The translations under genes and the position numbers were made by a program. Below are positions 1 through 8,728 of a DNA stretch of 64,000 nt, piece after piece. The notes under the pieces were generated by a model. It was given only the letters and a program-made list of their open reading frames with translations. It was not told where the DNA came from and ran no database searches. The stretch comes from JAMZMI01 sp964353015. GTDB lineage: Bacteria > Bacteroidota > Bacteroidia > Cytophagales > Cyclobacteriaceae. The stretch's first letter is position 1. The number at the start of each line of letters is the position of its first letter. The DNA is taken from assembly GCA_964353015.1 (NCBI GenBank), contig CAYGUA010000014.1:58216-122215 (forward strand), read 5' to 3'.

Positions 1-1
1 T

Positions 2-211
2 TATCAGTCGTTGAAAGGATCTTTAGATGAAACCGAGCATGGTATTTTTCTGGAAACAGCACATCCTTGTAAATTCATTGATACAGTTGAACAAGCACTA
101 AATCGGGAAGTACCACTCCCCGACTTTGTTTCAGACTTGATGCAAAAACAGAACGAATCAATAAAATTGGATAAATCGTTCGAGTCTTTTAAGAATTTCC
201 TTTTGGATTAA
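2..211 (+). CDS. thrC: Threonine synthase, C-terminal fragment (5' truncated by window edge)
   Basis: This is the last ~69 residues of a gene that begins before the window. The reading frame is open from base 2. The stretch GIFLETAHPCKF followed by a helix containing the EQAL motif matches the conserved tail of PLP-dependent threonine synthase, which converts O-phosphohomoserine to threonine in the cytoplasm. The family assignment rests on this short tail only. A 22-nt perfect palindrome followed by T residues lies 19 bp after the stop and probably terminates the transcript. Upstream genes of the threonine operon, if present, lie outside the window. Confidence 0.75.
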   Translation, partial: YQSLKGSLDETEHGIFLETAHPCKFIDTVEQALNREVPLPDFVSDLMQKQNESIKLDKSFESFKNFLLD

Positions 212-229
212 TCAATCCTTCAATCTCTT

Positions 230-255
230 GTTAAGCATAATTATGCTTAACTTTT
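230..255 (+). terminator. Probable terminator of thrC
   Basis: The arms GTTAAGCATAA and TTATGCTTAAC form a perfect 11-bp palindrome at 230-251, followed directly by TTTT. It sits 19 bp after the threonine synthase stop codon. It is AT-rich and has no unpaired loop, so it may instead be a protein-binding site. Confidence 0.5.
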
Positions 256-298
256 GACTAATTAAACCGCCTAACTTAGGATAATCCCACCGCCATTC

Positions 299-440
299 TT
301 CCCAAATATTGGGAAAAATCAATGTTGATATAATCGATTTTAAAAATAATTGCTGGATCAATCACTTTAATCCAGTAGCATTATTGTCTTTATTTTCAGC
401 TATTTATGATATTATAACTAATTGATTATCAATTAGTTAT
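299..440. promoter_or_regulatory. Two perfect inverted repeats in the spacer before the small lipoprotein gene
   Basis: The ~300 bp between thrC and the small lipoprotein gene contains no coding sequence I can support. It holds a 17-nt perfect palindrome at 299-315 (TTCCCAAATATTGGGAA) and a second inverted repeat at 414-440, with 12-bp arms ATAACTAATTGA and TCAATTAGTTAT around a 3-nt loop. The second ends only 1 bp before the likely -33 element of the next gene, the position of a repressor or activator site. That it is an operator is inference. No adjacent gene encodes an obvious cognate regulator. Confidence 0.35.
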
Positions 441-441
441 A

Positions 442-472
442 TTGCTTTTTTGTGTTTTTTGAATTAAGTTTG
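442..472 (+). promoter_or_regulatory. Bacteroidota-type promoter for the small lipoprotein gene
   Basis: A -7 box TAAGTTTG (465-472) matches TAnnTTTG exactly. A TTG at 442-444 precedes it by 20 bp, close to the usual 19-21 bp to the -33 element. The start codon lies 35 bp downstream of the -7 box. Confidence 0.55.
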
Positions 473-507
473 CATATAAATTCAAACGTTCATTAAAAAT
501 CAACATT

Positions 508-693
508 ATGAAAAAGCTAATCTCTATCTTAAGTATCTCTTTTTGTATCGCAATGATTGCACCTTCTTGCTCATCATCAGATGAAAGTTTTGAGGATATT
601 GTGTTAAAATCAAATCTGGATCAGACCGCACCAAATAATGGAGACCAGGGTGGCTCTACTGGTTCTTCAACTGAACCGCCTATTGGTGGATAA
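508..693 (+). CDS. Small low-complexity lipoprotein, 61 aa
   Basis: I do not recognise a family. The protein opens with a lipoprotein signal peptide (MKKLISILSI, then a lipobox around APSC, mature Cys near residue 21). It continues with a short acidic, Ser/Gly/Asn/Pro-rich tail that looks unstructured. Despite its size it has its own promoter (442-472) and its own terminator (712-745), which argues that it is a real, separately expressed gene. Probable location is a membrane outer leaflet facing the periplasm or the outside. Confidence 0.6.
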   Translation: MKKLISILSISFCIAMIAPSCSSSDESFEDIVLKSNLDQTAPNNGDQGGSTGSSTEPPIGG

Positions 694-711
694 CAACGGA
701 AAATAAAAACC

Positions 712-745
712 AAAGACGTGTATGCATATGCACGTCTTTTTTTTT
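712..745 (+). terminator. Rho-independent terminator after the small lipoprotein gene
   Basis: The arms AAAGACGTG (712-720) and CACGTCTTT (731-739) form a 9-bp stem with a 10-nt loop, followed by a run of T. It lies 18 bp after the stop codon. Confidence 0.8.
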
Positions 746-775
746 AGATTTACGCTTAACGTCAATTAGCGGTTA

Positions 776-2038
776 ATGCGTTTAGTCTTAATATCAATCA
801 TATTCATCATTTTTCACTCATTTGCATATGCAAATGATGAATTGGCAGAAATTCATGACCGAGTATTTTCCCTACTATATACTGATCCAGACGAAGCATA
901 TAGACTAGCCATACAAGCTGAGTCTATGGCTCATGAAGATCACCTTTACGCTGAAGAAGCCAATTACATATACGTCCAGGCCTTTCTCAATGACACCCAC
1001 TATCTAGAACAAGGAAAGGCGTTTATCCTTTATTTGAAGGCATTAGAAGTTGTCAAGCCACATTATCAGGAATCTGAAAAATCCTTATTGGTATATAGAG
1101 GACTACTTATGAATACTGGAAATATTCTAAAGGATCATTATGCGTATGATCAGGCGTTGGAGTATTATGATAATGCAATTAAATTTTACTCGCCAACTGA
1201 ACCTGATATATCATTGGTACGCATATTTCATAATAGAGCTGACCTTTTCGGGGAAATGGAAAATTGGGAAGAGGCCATCAAGTCAATTGACAAAGCGATT
1301 TATTATGCCCGAGAGATCAAGGATGAAAAAATGATCTTGACAACACTTAATTTTAAAGGGCTCTTACAGGTTGATATGGGGCAATTTGAGGCAGCTCGTG
1401 CAACTTTTAATGAAATTTTAAATCTTGATTTTATTGACAAACATGTAATCCAAATGGGCATTGAATGGCACAATATTGGCCATTCTTATGCTGACGAGAA
1501 AAGATATAAAGAGGCAATTGAAGGCTATAAGCAAGCGGAAAAATATAAAATCGAGAATTTAAGACCGGAAGGAGAAATATTTATTACCTGGACTGATTTA
1601 TGCGAAATGCATAAGATCATTGGCGATTTCAAAACGGCAATGCAATACGGTCTAAAGGCTGAACAGCAATATGAACATTTAATGCTGCATCCTGAAAATT
1701 ACCGCATATTTGAATATTTATCTCATATCGCGTTTGAACTTGGCGATTATCGAACTTCCAAAAAATATACGGATAAGTATATGGAAGAAAATGCAAAATT
1801 TATTGAGATACAACGAAATATTCAGAAAGTAAAAGATCAATATAAAATGGAAGTACTGGCTGCTGGATTTTTCGTTGAGTTGAATTCATCCAAAAACGAT
1901 AGTATTTATACAATTATTCTCACAATAGTATCCTCCATTTTCACCATCATCTTATTGGCAGGGTTGGGCGGACAGTATTTTGTAAGAAGATCAATAAGAA
2001 AATCCATCCAAAGGATTGAAAGAGATAGCCTGGTTTAA
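776..2038 (+). CDS. Periplasmic TPR protein with a C-terminal membrane anchor and no output domain
   Basis: 420 residues. An N-terminal signal peptide (MRLVLISIIFIIF to about residue 19) is followed by tandem TPR-like helical repeats from about residue 30 to 350 (ALEYYDNAIKFY, EAIEGYKQAEKYK). A single hydrophobic segment (about 375-400) then leads to a short basic tail, RRSIRKSIQRIERDS. This is the sensor-half architecture of Bacteroidota TPR-type histidine kinases and LuxR regulators, but the protein stops right after the membrane helix with no kinase, HTH or other effector. It may be a scaffold or partner protein, or a truncated sensor. It is separated from the CHAT gene by the opposite-strand nitroreductase gene. 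Confidence 0.65.
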   Translation: MRLVLISIIFIIFHSFAYANDELAEIHDRVFSLLYTDPDEAYRLAIQAESMAHEDHLYAEEANYIYVQAFLNDTHYLEQGKAFILYLKALEVVKPHYQESEKSLLVYRGLLMNTGNILKDHYAYDQALEYYDNAIKFYSPTEPDISLVRIFHNRADLFGEMENWEEAIKSIDKAIYYAREIKDEKMILTTLNFKGLLQVDMGQFEAARATFNEILNLDFIDKHVIQMGIEWHNIGHSYADEKRYKEAIEGYKQAEKYKIENLRPEGEIFITWTDLCEMHKIIGDFKTAMQYGLKAEQQYEHLMLHPENYRIFEYLSHIAFELGDYRTSKKYTDKYMEENAKFIEIQRNIQKVKDQYKMEVLAAGFFVELNSSKNDSIYTIILTIVSSIFTIILLAGLGGQYFVRRSIRKSIQRIERDSLV

Positions 2039-2047
2039 ACTAGAATT

Positions 2048-2617
2048 TTACAACCATTTTACAATTTCTTTAATTGATTTGCGTGGTGGCTTATTACCCA
2101 AAAGCTCGTAATATCCCATATAAAATAAGCCGATACAGTTTTCGCCTTCTTCCAGAGGCTCAAACTCACCGAAAAACTGCAAAAGATCTGGTGTGCTCCA
2201 ATAAGAACCAATACCATATCCGTGGCACGTTAGCCACATATTTTGTACCGCCATGGCGACTGCTGCATATTCCTCCCATTCCGGCACTCGATCCCGCTGA
2301 TCTCTCTGAAGACAAATAGCTATCACCGCACCAGCTTTTTGAGGATTCATTTTAAGCTTTTCATATTTAGCTATTGAAAAAGTCTCCCTAGATTCAATGC
2401 TTCGATATTTTTCAGACATGAAAACACCAAACTTCTTTTGCGCCTCACCTTTCAACACCTTAAATCGCCACGGTTGAGTGAGTTTATGAGTAGGTGCCCA
2501 AAGGGCATTTTCAAGAACGTTACTCAATATTTGATCAGATATTTCTTGATTGATATATTGATTGGGATAAACAGAACGTCTTGTGCGAATAAGTTCGTGT
2601 AATTCTTGAATGGTCAT
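2048..2617 (-). CDS. Nitroreductase family protein
   Basis: 189 residues, close to the usual size of small FMN-dependent nitroreductases. Visible family marks are the N-terminal IRTRRSVYPNQY (phosphate-binding Arg pair of the FMN site), WAPTHKLTQPWRF near residue 40, and the glycine-rich GIGSYWSTP near residue 136, where the flavin phosphate usually binds. No signal peptide, so cytoplasmic. It would reduce nitro- or quinone-type substrates with NAD(P)H; the physiological substrate cannot be read from the sequence. It converges with the TPR gene, 9 bp between stops. Confidence 0.85.
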   Translation of the reverse strand: MTIQELHELIRTRRSVYPNQYINQEISDQILSNVLENALWAPTHKLTQPWRFKVLKGEAQKKFGVFMSEKYRSIESRETFSIAKYEKLKMNPQKAGAVIAICLQRDQRDRVPEWEEYAAVAMAVQNMWLTCHGYGIGSYWSTPDLLQFFGEFEPLEEGENCIGLFYMGYYELLGNKPPRKSIKEIVKWL

Positions 2618-2729
2618 GGCGCAAAACTACCATGACCATAGAATTTTTCATCGGAGAATTAATAATTATAAGGAAGTTTTAATTGCGGATCTAATATTTG
2701 TATACCAAATGCCTATTTGATAACACATT

Positions 2730-5700
2730 TTATTCCTTAGCCACCATCAAAAATGCTCCCCAATAAATTGGGTCTGGATATTCATTTCTAATGGTTATCT
2801 GTGCTGCATTAAATGCTTCTCTTTTAGATCTGCCAGCCAACCAATATTTATAAAACTCAACCATGAGTTTTTGTGTAACCTCATCAGAAACCTGAAACAA
2901 ACTCATCACCAAAGCATCAGCTCCTGCAACCAGAAAAGATCGCTGAAGACCAAATACTCCTTCTCCTTGCTGGATCTCTCCTCTTCCTGTTTCACAAGCA
3001 CTCAAGACAACCAGTTCCGTTTTATCAAAATTTAGATTCATGGCTTCATATGCAGTGAGAACTCCATCCGCGATATTATAGTTGTCCGTAGCTTCTAATA
3101 AAACTTCACCACCACCTTCTGTAAGTATTCCAGACCTTTCAAGAGGATTATCGTCTTCAAATAAACCGAAGCTCTTATCTACTTTCCGCGGTTTATCATC
3201 AAAAAAACCATGAGTAGCAATATGGAGTAAAGTGACATTTTTGATCGATTTAATCACGTCCTCAGTGGCGTCTCTGCCTAAATAAGTATCCACTTGCCAG
3301 CCGTTTGATTTCAATAAATCAGATACCATTCCTACTTCAAGTTCAGTACCAGGTAATTGTGGCACTCTTGATGTGGTAAGAGCCCTTGTCGGATTTTCCA
3401 TGATGGCATCATCATAGGAGCTTTCCTTATCATAATACTTTGGATTTCCAAACAACATGGCCACCATCGGTTCATTGGCGTTAAGTTTACGTTCTTGTTT
3501 GGCATCTTTCGATCTCGATTCTGGCAATGTTTTGGTGCTATTGACAACACGGACATTTACCTTGTCGATCATATAGCCACCTCCTTCTACAGCAAGAGAC
3601 TCAATATTTATTTGGTTGTAAATACCATCTGGAGATAAATAGACCACTGTTTTATTACCAATTACCTGATCAATCTGTTTCCAATACATGTTGTATCCGT
3701 TTTCATCACGAACTTTAAACTTGATGCTGTTTCTCAACCGACTGAAATGTCTGGTTTCAAGATCATTCCCATTTTCAAGAACTATTAACGTCGGGTTTCG
3801 ACGTGTTTCCTGAGTAACAATAAGCGCGGCATAAGTAACCTTCTCTTCATTAAACTCTGTATCAAACGTTCTATACCTTACAATTTCAACAGCCGCTTCG
3901 TGTGGCCTTAGCGCGTCCTTTACATCTTTCCATGTGTAAAAATCAGATTCATAAGTACTTGAAAATGTTTCTGATTTTTCACTAAGTGTTTTTTCTAAAA
4001 AGGCGATTTCATCTTTTAGTGCTTTTACATCAACCTGGTTTGATTCCAGATTTTCTGATGATTGGGCAAGCGTATTTGTTAGATATTCCTTTTTGGCCAT
4101 CCAACTCTCAAAATCTTTGATCACGGTGGAGTCGCCACTATTCAAAATAGCATTTCTTGTTTTTATGGATGAATTCAACAACAAACCTTTCGTCACAAGC
4201 GCAAAGTCATACATGTCACTTATGTACTTTTCTTTCTGGTCCTTATACTGTACCGCTATGGTATTATAGAACTCGAAATCAGGTTTAATTTTAGACCAGA
4301 ATCTCGACTTTTCTTCTTCACTTAAAGTTGGAAAATAAACCTTAGTGTAGTTGAGATAAGCGGTAGTGGTAGTCTCGAGTATTTTCTGGACTTTATCGAT
4401 CTCCCCATCAATGTAATAGGATTGTGCAAGTTTGCTTTGTGTTTTGAGGTATTCTGGATGTTCTTCACTGAAAATCTTTCTAAAAAATTTGGATGCTCTT
4501 TCATATTCTTTTCGAGCCATTCCAAATCGTTTTTTATAACTGTAAATATCTCCTTTTAGTCTAGAAACTTCTCCGGAGCTAATATTCCTATTCCCTAATA
4601 CATTAGACCATATGGCATCAGCTTGATCCAACATGACCAGTGCTGAATCTAATTCGTTTTTTTCGATATAGATATAAGCCAAATTCTTAAGGGCTTCAGC
4701 ATACAGGGGATGCTTATTATCAAAATTCGATTCAACAATGTCTTTGGCTTGTCTAAAATAATTTTCAACATTTTTAATCGAATCCCCCAAATGAAATCTC
4801 AATAATCCAAGATCTGTAAGTGACTCGGCCAACAAAATGTGATCAGGTCTCAACTTGGCTCTGCGTATGTTGTATATCTCTGTAGCTTCCGCTATTCCCG
4901 CTTTGTAGTTCCCTAATTCCAGATATAGGTTAACGAGAATCGTTTGATTGTCAGCATAATACAGGGTGGAATCTCCAAACACCTTTTTAGTAATTGAAAG
5001 TGATTTTCTTATATTTTTTTCTGCTTCCGGAAATTCTCCACGAATCAAAAACATCTGACCAAGTGCATTGTAAGGTTTGATAAGTCTTCGACTAAAATTC
5101 CCGTACATGTCAGTCTTATCGAAGATCACTGTGTTGAGAAGCTCTTCAGTTTCTGAGTAGTTACCAAGACGTGTATTGATTACCGCCAGGTCTTCAATAG
5201 AATTTAAAAGAATAGTCTGGCTTTCGCTACCTAACTTTTTACCAATGGATTTTGATTTGTATAATAGATCCTCTGCTTTATCATATCGACCAATAGTCGC
5301 ATAAAGTGTGGCTGCTGAGTTAAGCGCCTTGATATATTCACCAGACACTTTTTCTCCATCCTTTTTGATGATTTTAAGAGCATCATCGACATTTATTTCA
5401 GCGTCACGATAATAGCCACCCATGGTTTGCATCTGCGCAAGAGACACGATCTGTGTACCAAGATCCACACCTTCCACATCAGGATTGAATCGCATTCCTT
5501 CAACTGCATTTGAGTTTAATCTGATACCTTCTTCATATTCTCCTTTGATCAAAAGATATTCATTGAGTCGATTTACCAGATTAGAATATTTGGTGTGTGT
5601 TTTGGTAAGTTGGTTGAACACATTCCTGTAAGGTCGCTCATCAAGTAACTTGAATGCCTCAATAGGAGTCTCTGTATAAGCCAAGAAATATCCGGCACGC

Positions 5701-6965
5701 TGAATATCATATGCATTTTGAAATAAACCGTGCTTAAATCTCAAATCAATGTTTGATTTTAATAGTGGATAATAACTATCAGCAGTATGTTGATACCTTA
5801 TTACAGTTGTTTTTTCAGAAAAATAGATACCCGCTGAGTATAATTTTTCACGAGATGGATGATCAAGTGGTACCATATCATGACTTATAAAATGTGCGTC
5901 ATTGATATTCTTAAATGCAGCATCATTCTCTTTGTCCATGAAATCATCATAAGCATCAATATAGAATAGATGATATTGCTTGTACTTCTCTGGCGCTTTT
6001 ACTGACTTCACATATTTGGTAAATAGATCACGTGTTTTAAAAACTCCACTGTTATTATCATTGTCCTTTTCGATGACTATTTTTCGCAATAGTCCTTGCT
6101 CCATACTATTTCCTACAGGTTTAGCATTAAGATATTGCGCCATATACTTGTCAGCACTTTTAAAATCACCCCGCTGGTGTTCCAAATCAATTTTAAGTGC
6201 TAAAGATTTATAGAAAGTGGGTTTTTTATGATCCAACTCCCTATTGAATGACTTAGAATATTCATCCAATTTCTGTTCTGCAGCTTGATACAACCCACGA
6301 TCAATCATCAATTTAACTTTGTTGACCTTTAATAAACCCAGCAACTCATTTCTATAATCCAAGTCAAGGGAATTAACTATCTCACCATCGTAGCTAGCGT
6401 TTTTCAAAGAAGGGAATAAGGCGATCATTTCATCCAAGATTGGCTCAGCAGCAAGATAATCGCCATTATTAGCCAAGGTAATCGCCTTCCTGATGGTAAT
6501 CTCATTTGCGATTAGAGAAGATGTGCTGTAATAATATTCATCACTTAAAATCGAAATCAGACTGTCCGCTTTTTTATAATTACCATATTCATTAAATAAA
6601 TCAACCAACTTGAGTTGACCTACATAGTATGCAGTTGGGTTAATATCCTTAATAGCTATCAATTCCTTAGCGGCAGAATCTATCCTCTCGTTCATTTGAG
6701 GATAATTTTTTTGAGCTTCCAAACCTTTGGCCTCCATGATTGTCAACCAAACAAGGAGCGTGGTATCATTGCCAAATTTCTTTTTAAGATCCTTTTTTCG
6801 AAGCTTAGCTATCAACTTAGGAATCTTATGAAGTTTACCTTTTGTGTATTGTGCCTCCGCTTTTGACATTACCACCTCCCATGTTTGTGCATTTGCAACT
6901 GGATGTGAAATAGTGATTAAGAAAGCAGTTATAACAATCAGAATAAAATTGGTCGAATTTTTCAT
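2730..6965 (-). CDS. Secreted TPR-CHAT domain protein (caspase-like peptidase fold), 1411 aa
   Basis: A signal peptide (MKNSTNFILIVITAFLI to about residue 26) precedes roughly 1000 residues of tetratricopeptide repeats. A coiled-coil-like linker follows (about 945-1000) and then a C-terminal CHAT domain (about 1080-1411). The caspase-like catalytic pair is intact: His1252 in HIATHGFF and Cys1324 in VVLSACETGRGE. The C-terminus shows the usual YWGAFLMV ending of CHAT domains. CHAT proteins are predicted cysteine endopeptidases, and the TPR region would bind a protein ligand. The signal peptide places it in the periplasm or outside, unlike cytoplasmic CHAT proteases of immune systems. Neighbours give no cassette-type defence context. 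Family is certain, activity and target are not. Confidence 0.88.
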   Translation of the reverse strand: MKNSTNFILIVITAFLITISHPVANAQTWEVVMSKAEAQYTKGKLHKIPKLIAKLRKKDLKKKFGNDTTLLVWLTIMEAKGLEAQKNYPQMNERIDSAAKELIAIKDINPTAYYVGQLKLVDLFNEYGNYKKADSLISILSDEYYYSTSSLIANEITIRKAITLANNGDYLAAEPILDEMIALFPSLKNASYDGEIVNSLDLDYRNELLGLLKVNKVKLMIDRGLYQAAEQKLDEYSKSFNRELDHKKPTFYKSLALKIDLEHQRGDFKSADKYMAQYLNAKPVGNSMEQGLLRKIVIEKDNDNNSGVFKTRDLFTKYVKSVKAPEKYKQYHLFYIDAYDDFMDKENDAAFKNINDAHFISHDMVPLDHPSREKLYSAGIYFSEKTTVIRYQHTADSYYPLLKSNIDLRFKHGLFQNAYDIQRAGYFLAYTETPIEAFKLLDERPYRNVFNQLTKTHTKYSNLVNRLNEYLLIKGEYEEGIRLNSNAVEGMRFNPDVEGVDLGTQIVSLAQMQTMGGYYRDAEINVDDALKIIKKDGEKVSGEYIKALNSAATLYATIGRYDKAEDLLYKSKSIGKKLGSESQTILLNSIEDLAVINTRLGNYSETEELLNTVIFDKTDMYGNFSRRLIKPYNALGQMFLIRGEFPEAEKNIRKSLSITKKVFGDSTLYYADNQTILVNLYLELGNYKAGIAEATEIYNIRRAKLRPDHILLAESLTDLGLLRFHLGDSIKNVENYFRQAKDIVESNFDNKHPLYAEALKNLAYIYIEKNELDSALVMLDQADAIWSNVLGNRNISSGEVSRLKGDIYSYKKRFGMARKEYERASKFFRKIFSEEHPEYLKTQSKLAQSYYIDGEIDKVQKILETTTTAYLNYTKVYFPTLSEEEKSRFWSKIKPDFEFYNTIAVQYKDQKEKYISDMYDFALVTKGLLLNSSIKTRNAILNSGDSTVIKDFESWMAKKEYLTNTLAQSSENLESNQVDVKALKDEIAFLEKTLSEKSETFSSTYESDFYTWKDVKDALRPHEAAVEIVRYRTFDTEFNEEKVTYAALIVTQETRRNPTLIVLENGNDLETRHFSRLRNSIKFKVRDENGYNMYWKQIDQVIGNKTVVYLSPDGIYNQINIESLAVEGGGYMIDKVNVRVVNSTKTLPESRSKDAKQERKLNANEPMVAMLFGNPKYYDKESSYDDAIMENPTRALTTSRVPQLPGTELEVGMVSDLLKSNGWQVDTYLGRDATEDVIKSIKNVTLLHIATHGFFDDKPRKVDKSFGLFEDDNPLERSGILTEGGGEVLLEATDNYNIADGVLTAYEAMNLNFDKTELVVLSACETGRGEIQQGEGVFGLQRSFLVAGADALVMSLFQVSDEVTQKLMVEFYKYWLAGRSKREAFNAAQITIRNEYPDPIYWGAFLMVAKE

Positions 6966-7169
6966 TTGAATGGTGGGCTATTACTAATTATGAAACACTA
7001 AGATAAAAAATTGTGGAAGAATTGAATGAAATTTAATTATCGGAAAACCTTGTATTCCATTGGGAAAATGCAATTTTGTTAGCTTGATTCAATAACCCAT
7101 AGATTAAGTAATAGGTTTATTCGTGGGAATGAATTTAATTTACCGTTCCCAAAACGTATAGAAAATTAT

Positions 7170-7733
7170 ATGCTCACATCTTTCCAAACAGCTAAACTAA
7201 CATATCTTTTTAACCTGCTTGATTTGAACGGCAATGGTATTTTGCAAGTCAATGATTTCGCAGAGTTGGCTGACAATGTCAGGGAAAAATTGAATTATGA
7301 AGAAGGTGAAAAAGAGCATCAGGCCATTGTGAGAAAATCTGTCAAATTTTTTCACAAACTACTTCGTGATATTCCCAATCCTGGTTATCAAAGCATAAAT
7401 ATAGATGGATGGCTTACATTCTTTGGTGAAGAAGTGGCTTCATTCGAAGATGAGGATACAGTCGATGAGTGGGTTGATCTCTTGCTGGCTTTCGTTTTTG
7501 GTATGTTTGATGAAAACCACGACGGATACATCTCATTGGCTGAGTACCAGGATTTATTTGAGATTTTTGGCAAAGATGAAGCATTCTCTAAAGCTGCCTT
7601 TGACAGAATTGATGTAAACAAAGACGGGAAACTATCCAGATATGAATTGATTCCCGCAGTTGAAACTTTTCTGACTTCAGATATTCCTGATGAAAATGGA
7701 AATTGGGTATTTGGCGATTGGCGAAAAATTTAG
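7170..7733 (+). CDS. EF-hand calcium-binding protein, calexcitin/calmodulin-like
   Basis: 187 residues without a signal peptide. Three canonical 12-residue EF-hand loops are visible: residues 18-29 (DLNGNGILQVND), 114-125 (DENHDGYISLAE) and 148-159 (DVNKDGKLSRYE). Loop 1 ends in Asp rather than Glu at position 12. A fourth, degenerate hand may lie around residues 70-85 (NIDGWLTFF). The paired arrangement resembles eukaryotic calexcitin and sarcoplasmic calcium-binding proteins rather than the isolated EF motifs of bacterial cellulosomal proteins. Likely a cytoplasmic Ca2+ buffer or sensor. The gene stands alone between two opposite-strand genes. Confidence 0.85.
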   Translation: MLTSFQTAKLTYLFNLLDLNGNGILQVNDFAELADNVREKLNYEEGEKEHQAIVRKSVKFFHKLLRDIPNPGYQSINIDGWLTFFGEEVASFEDEDTVDEWVDLLLAFVFGMFDENHDGYISLAEYQDLFEIFGKDEAFSKAAFDRIDVNKDGKLSRYELIPAVETFLTSDIPDENGNWVFGDWRKI

Positions 7734-7754
7734 ATCAGCTTCTCTCCATCAAAA

Positions 7755-7783
7755 TTTCACGAATTAATGATGTAATTCGTGAA
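7755..7783 (-). terminator. Hairpin at the 3' end of the glucan locus
   Basis: The 12-bp arms TTTCACGAATTA and TAATTCGTGAAA flank a 5-nt loop. On the minus strand the hairpin includes the stop codon of the last GH17 gene and is followed by TTTTG. It probably terminates the whole GH17/phosphorylase operon. Confidence 0.6.
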
Positions 7784-8723
7784 ATAATCTATTCATTACC
7801 ACTTTTGGTTTTCTATCTACTGTAAACAATCCCCAGTGTTTTTCAGGCTCCATAGGCTCATCGGAACCTTTCCATGGCTCGTCAAAAGCTTCAAAGACAA
7901 AGGTTAAAACCCCCTCCTTTTCGCTCCAGTCCATTAAATCATTGCAATAGATTGCTTGATATTCTTCACTCACATTTTCAGGATGAATTCCTCTTCCGTT
8001 GGAATTTGTTGCCCATCCTGCTTCTGTGATGATTACAGGTTTGTGAGGGTACTTTTCGGCTACACTATTGTAATTCTCAATGGTGTAATTAATGGCTTCA
8101 TGTACATGTTTGTATTCCCAAACAGGATAAGTATGTATCGAAATAAAATCAACAGCCTCAGCCAGATCTTTCAACTTTCCTTGCCAAGGCACAAAATTCT
8201 CACAGAAAGTAACAGGCTGTGATGCGCCCTCTTTGATCATTTCTACATACTCAATAACTCGAGCTACCGATACATAATGATCTGTCCAATCTACGGTGGC
8301 TTCATTTCCTGCCGATAATGAAAAAATGATATCAGGATATTGGTTGGCTAATCGAATTAATTTCTTAATTCGATTGGTGTTTCTTTCTTTGTTTTCAACC
8401 AGTACTTCTTCTGGATATGTGCCTCCCCAAGGACAATTGAAATTATTCATTTCCGCACCAATATGAGCGCCAAGCATCACTTTCAAATCCAGATTGTCAT
8501 TATTAATAATCTCCAAAACACGTTCTGAATGAAGATCACAGTCATAAAGACGAATGTATTTCCAATGTTTTTCAAGCATCAAAAGATCTTCCCTGATTTC
8601 TTCATAGGACGGGAAAACACCTGTGACCGGACTTTGCCCTTCACGAAAACCTGAATAACAAATGGCTCTTTCAGGAACAATATTTAATAACTTTTGAATA
8701 CTCATATTTTGCTTTTTCGGCAT
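7764..8723 (-). CDS. Cytoplasmic GH17 beta-1,3-glucan hydrolase/transglycosylase (copy A)
   Basis: 319 residues forming a single (beta/alpha)8 domain of family GH17. Both catalytic glutamates are visible: Glu141 (acid/base) in LSAGNEATVDW and Glu234 (nucleophile) in VIITEAGWAT. The conserved FVFEAFDEPWK and HWGLF segments close the barrel. There is no signal peptide or lipobox, so the enzyme should act in the cytoplasm, unlike the 610-residue GH17 of this locus. It probably shortens or remodels imported laminari-oligosaccharides for the phosphorylase encoded two genes upstream. The start is 5 bp after the stop of the preceding GH17, so the two are co-translated. MPKKQN or the internal Met7 could be the true start. 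Confidence 0.85.
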   Translation of the reverse strand: MPKKQNMSIQKLLNIVPERAICYSGFREGQSPVTGVFPSYEEIREDLLMLEKHWKYIRLYDCDLHSERVLEIINNDNLDLKVMLGAHIGAEMNNFNCPWGGTYPEEVLVENKERNTNRIKKLIRLANQYPDIIFSLSAGNEATVDWTDHYVSVARVIEYVEMIKEGASQPVTFCENFVPWQGKLKDLAEAVDFISIHTYPVWEYKHVHEAINYTIENYNSVAEKYPHKPVIITEAGWATNSNGRGIHPENVSEEYQAIYCNDLMDWSEKEGVLTFVFEAFDEPWKGSDEPMEPEKHWGLFTVDRKPKVVMNRLFHELHH

Positions 8724-8728
8724 TGATT

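Noticed and set aside
2730..6965. CHAT gene as part of a gRAMP/Craspase-type defence system
   Set aside because: There is no CRISPR effector, array or other defence gene nearby, and the protein has a signal peptide.
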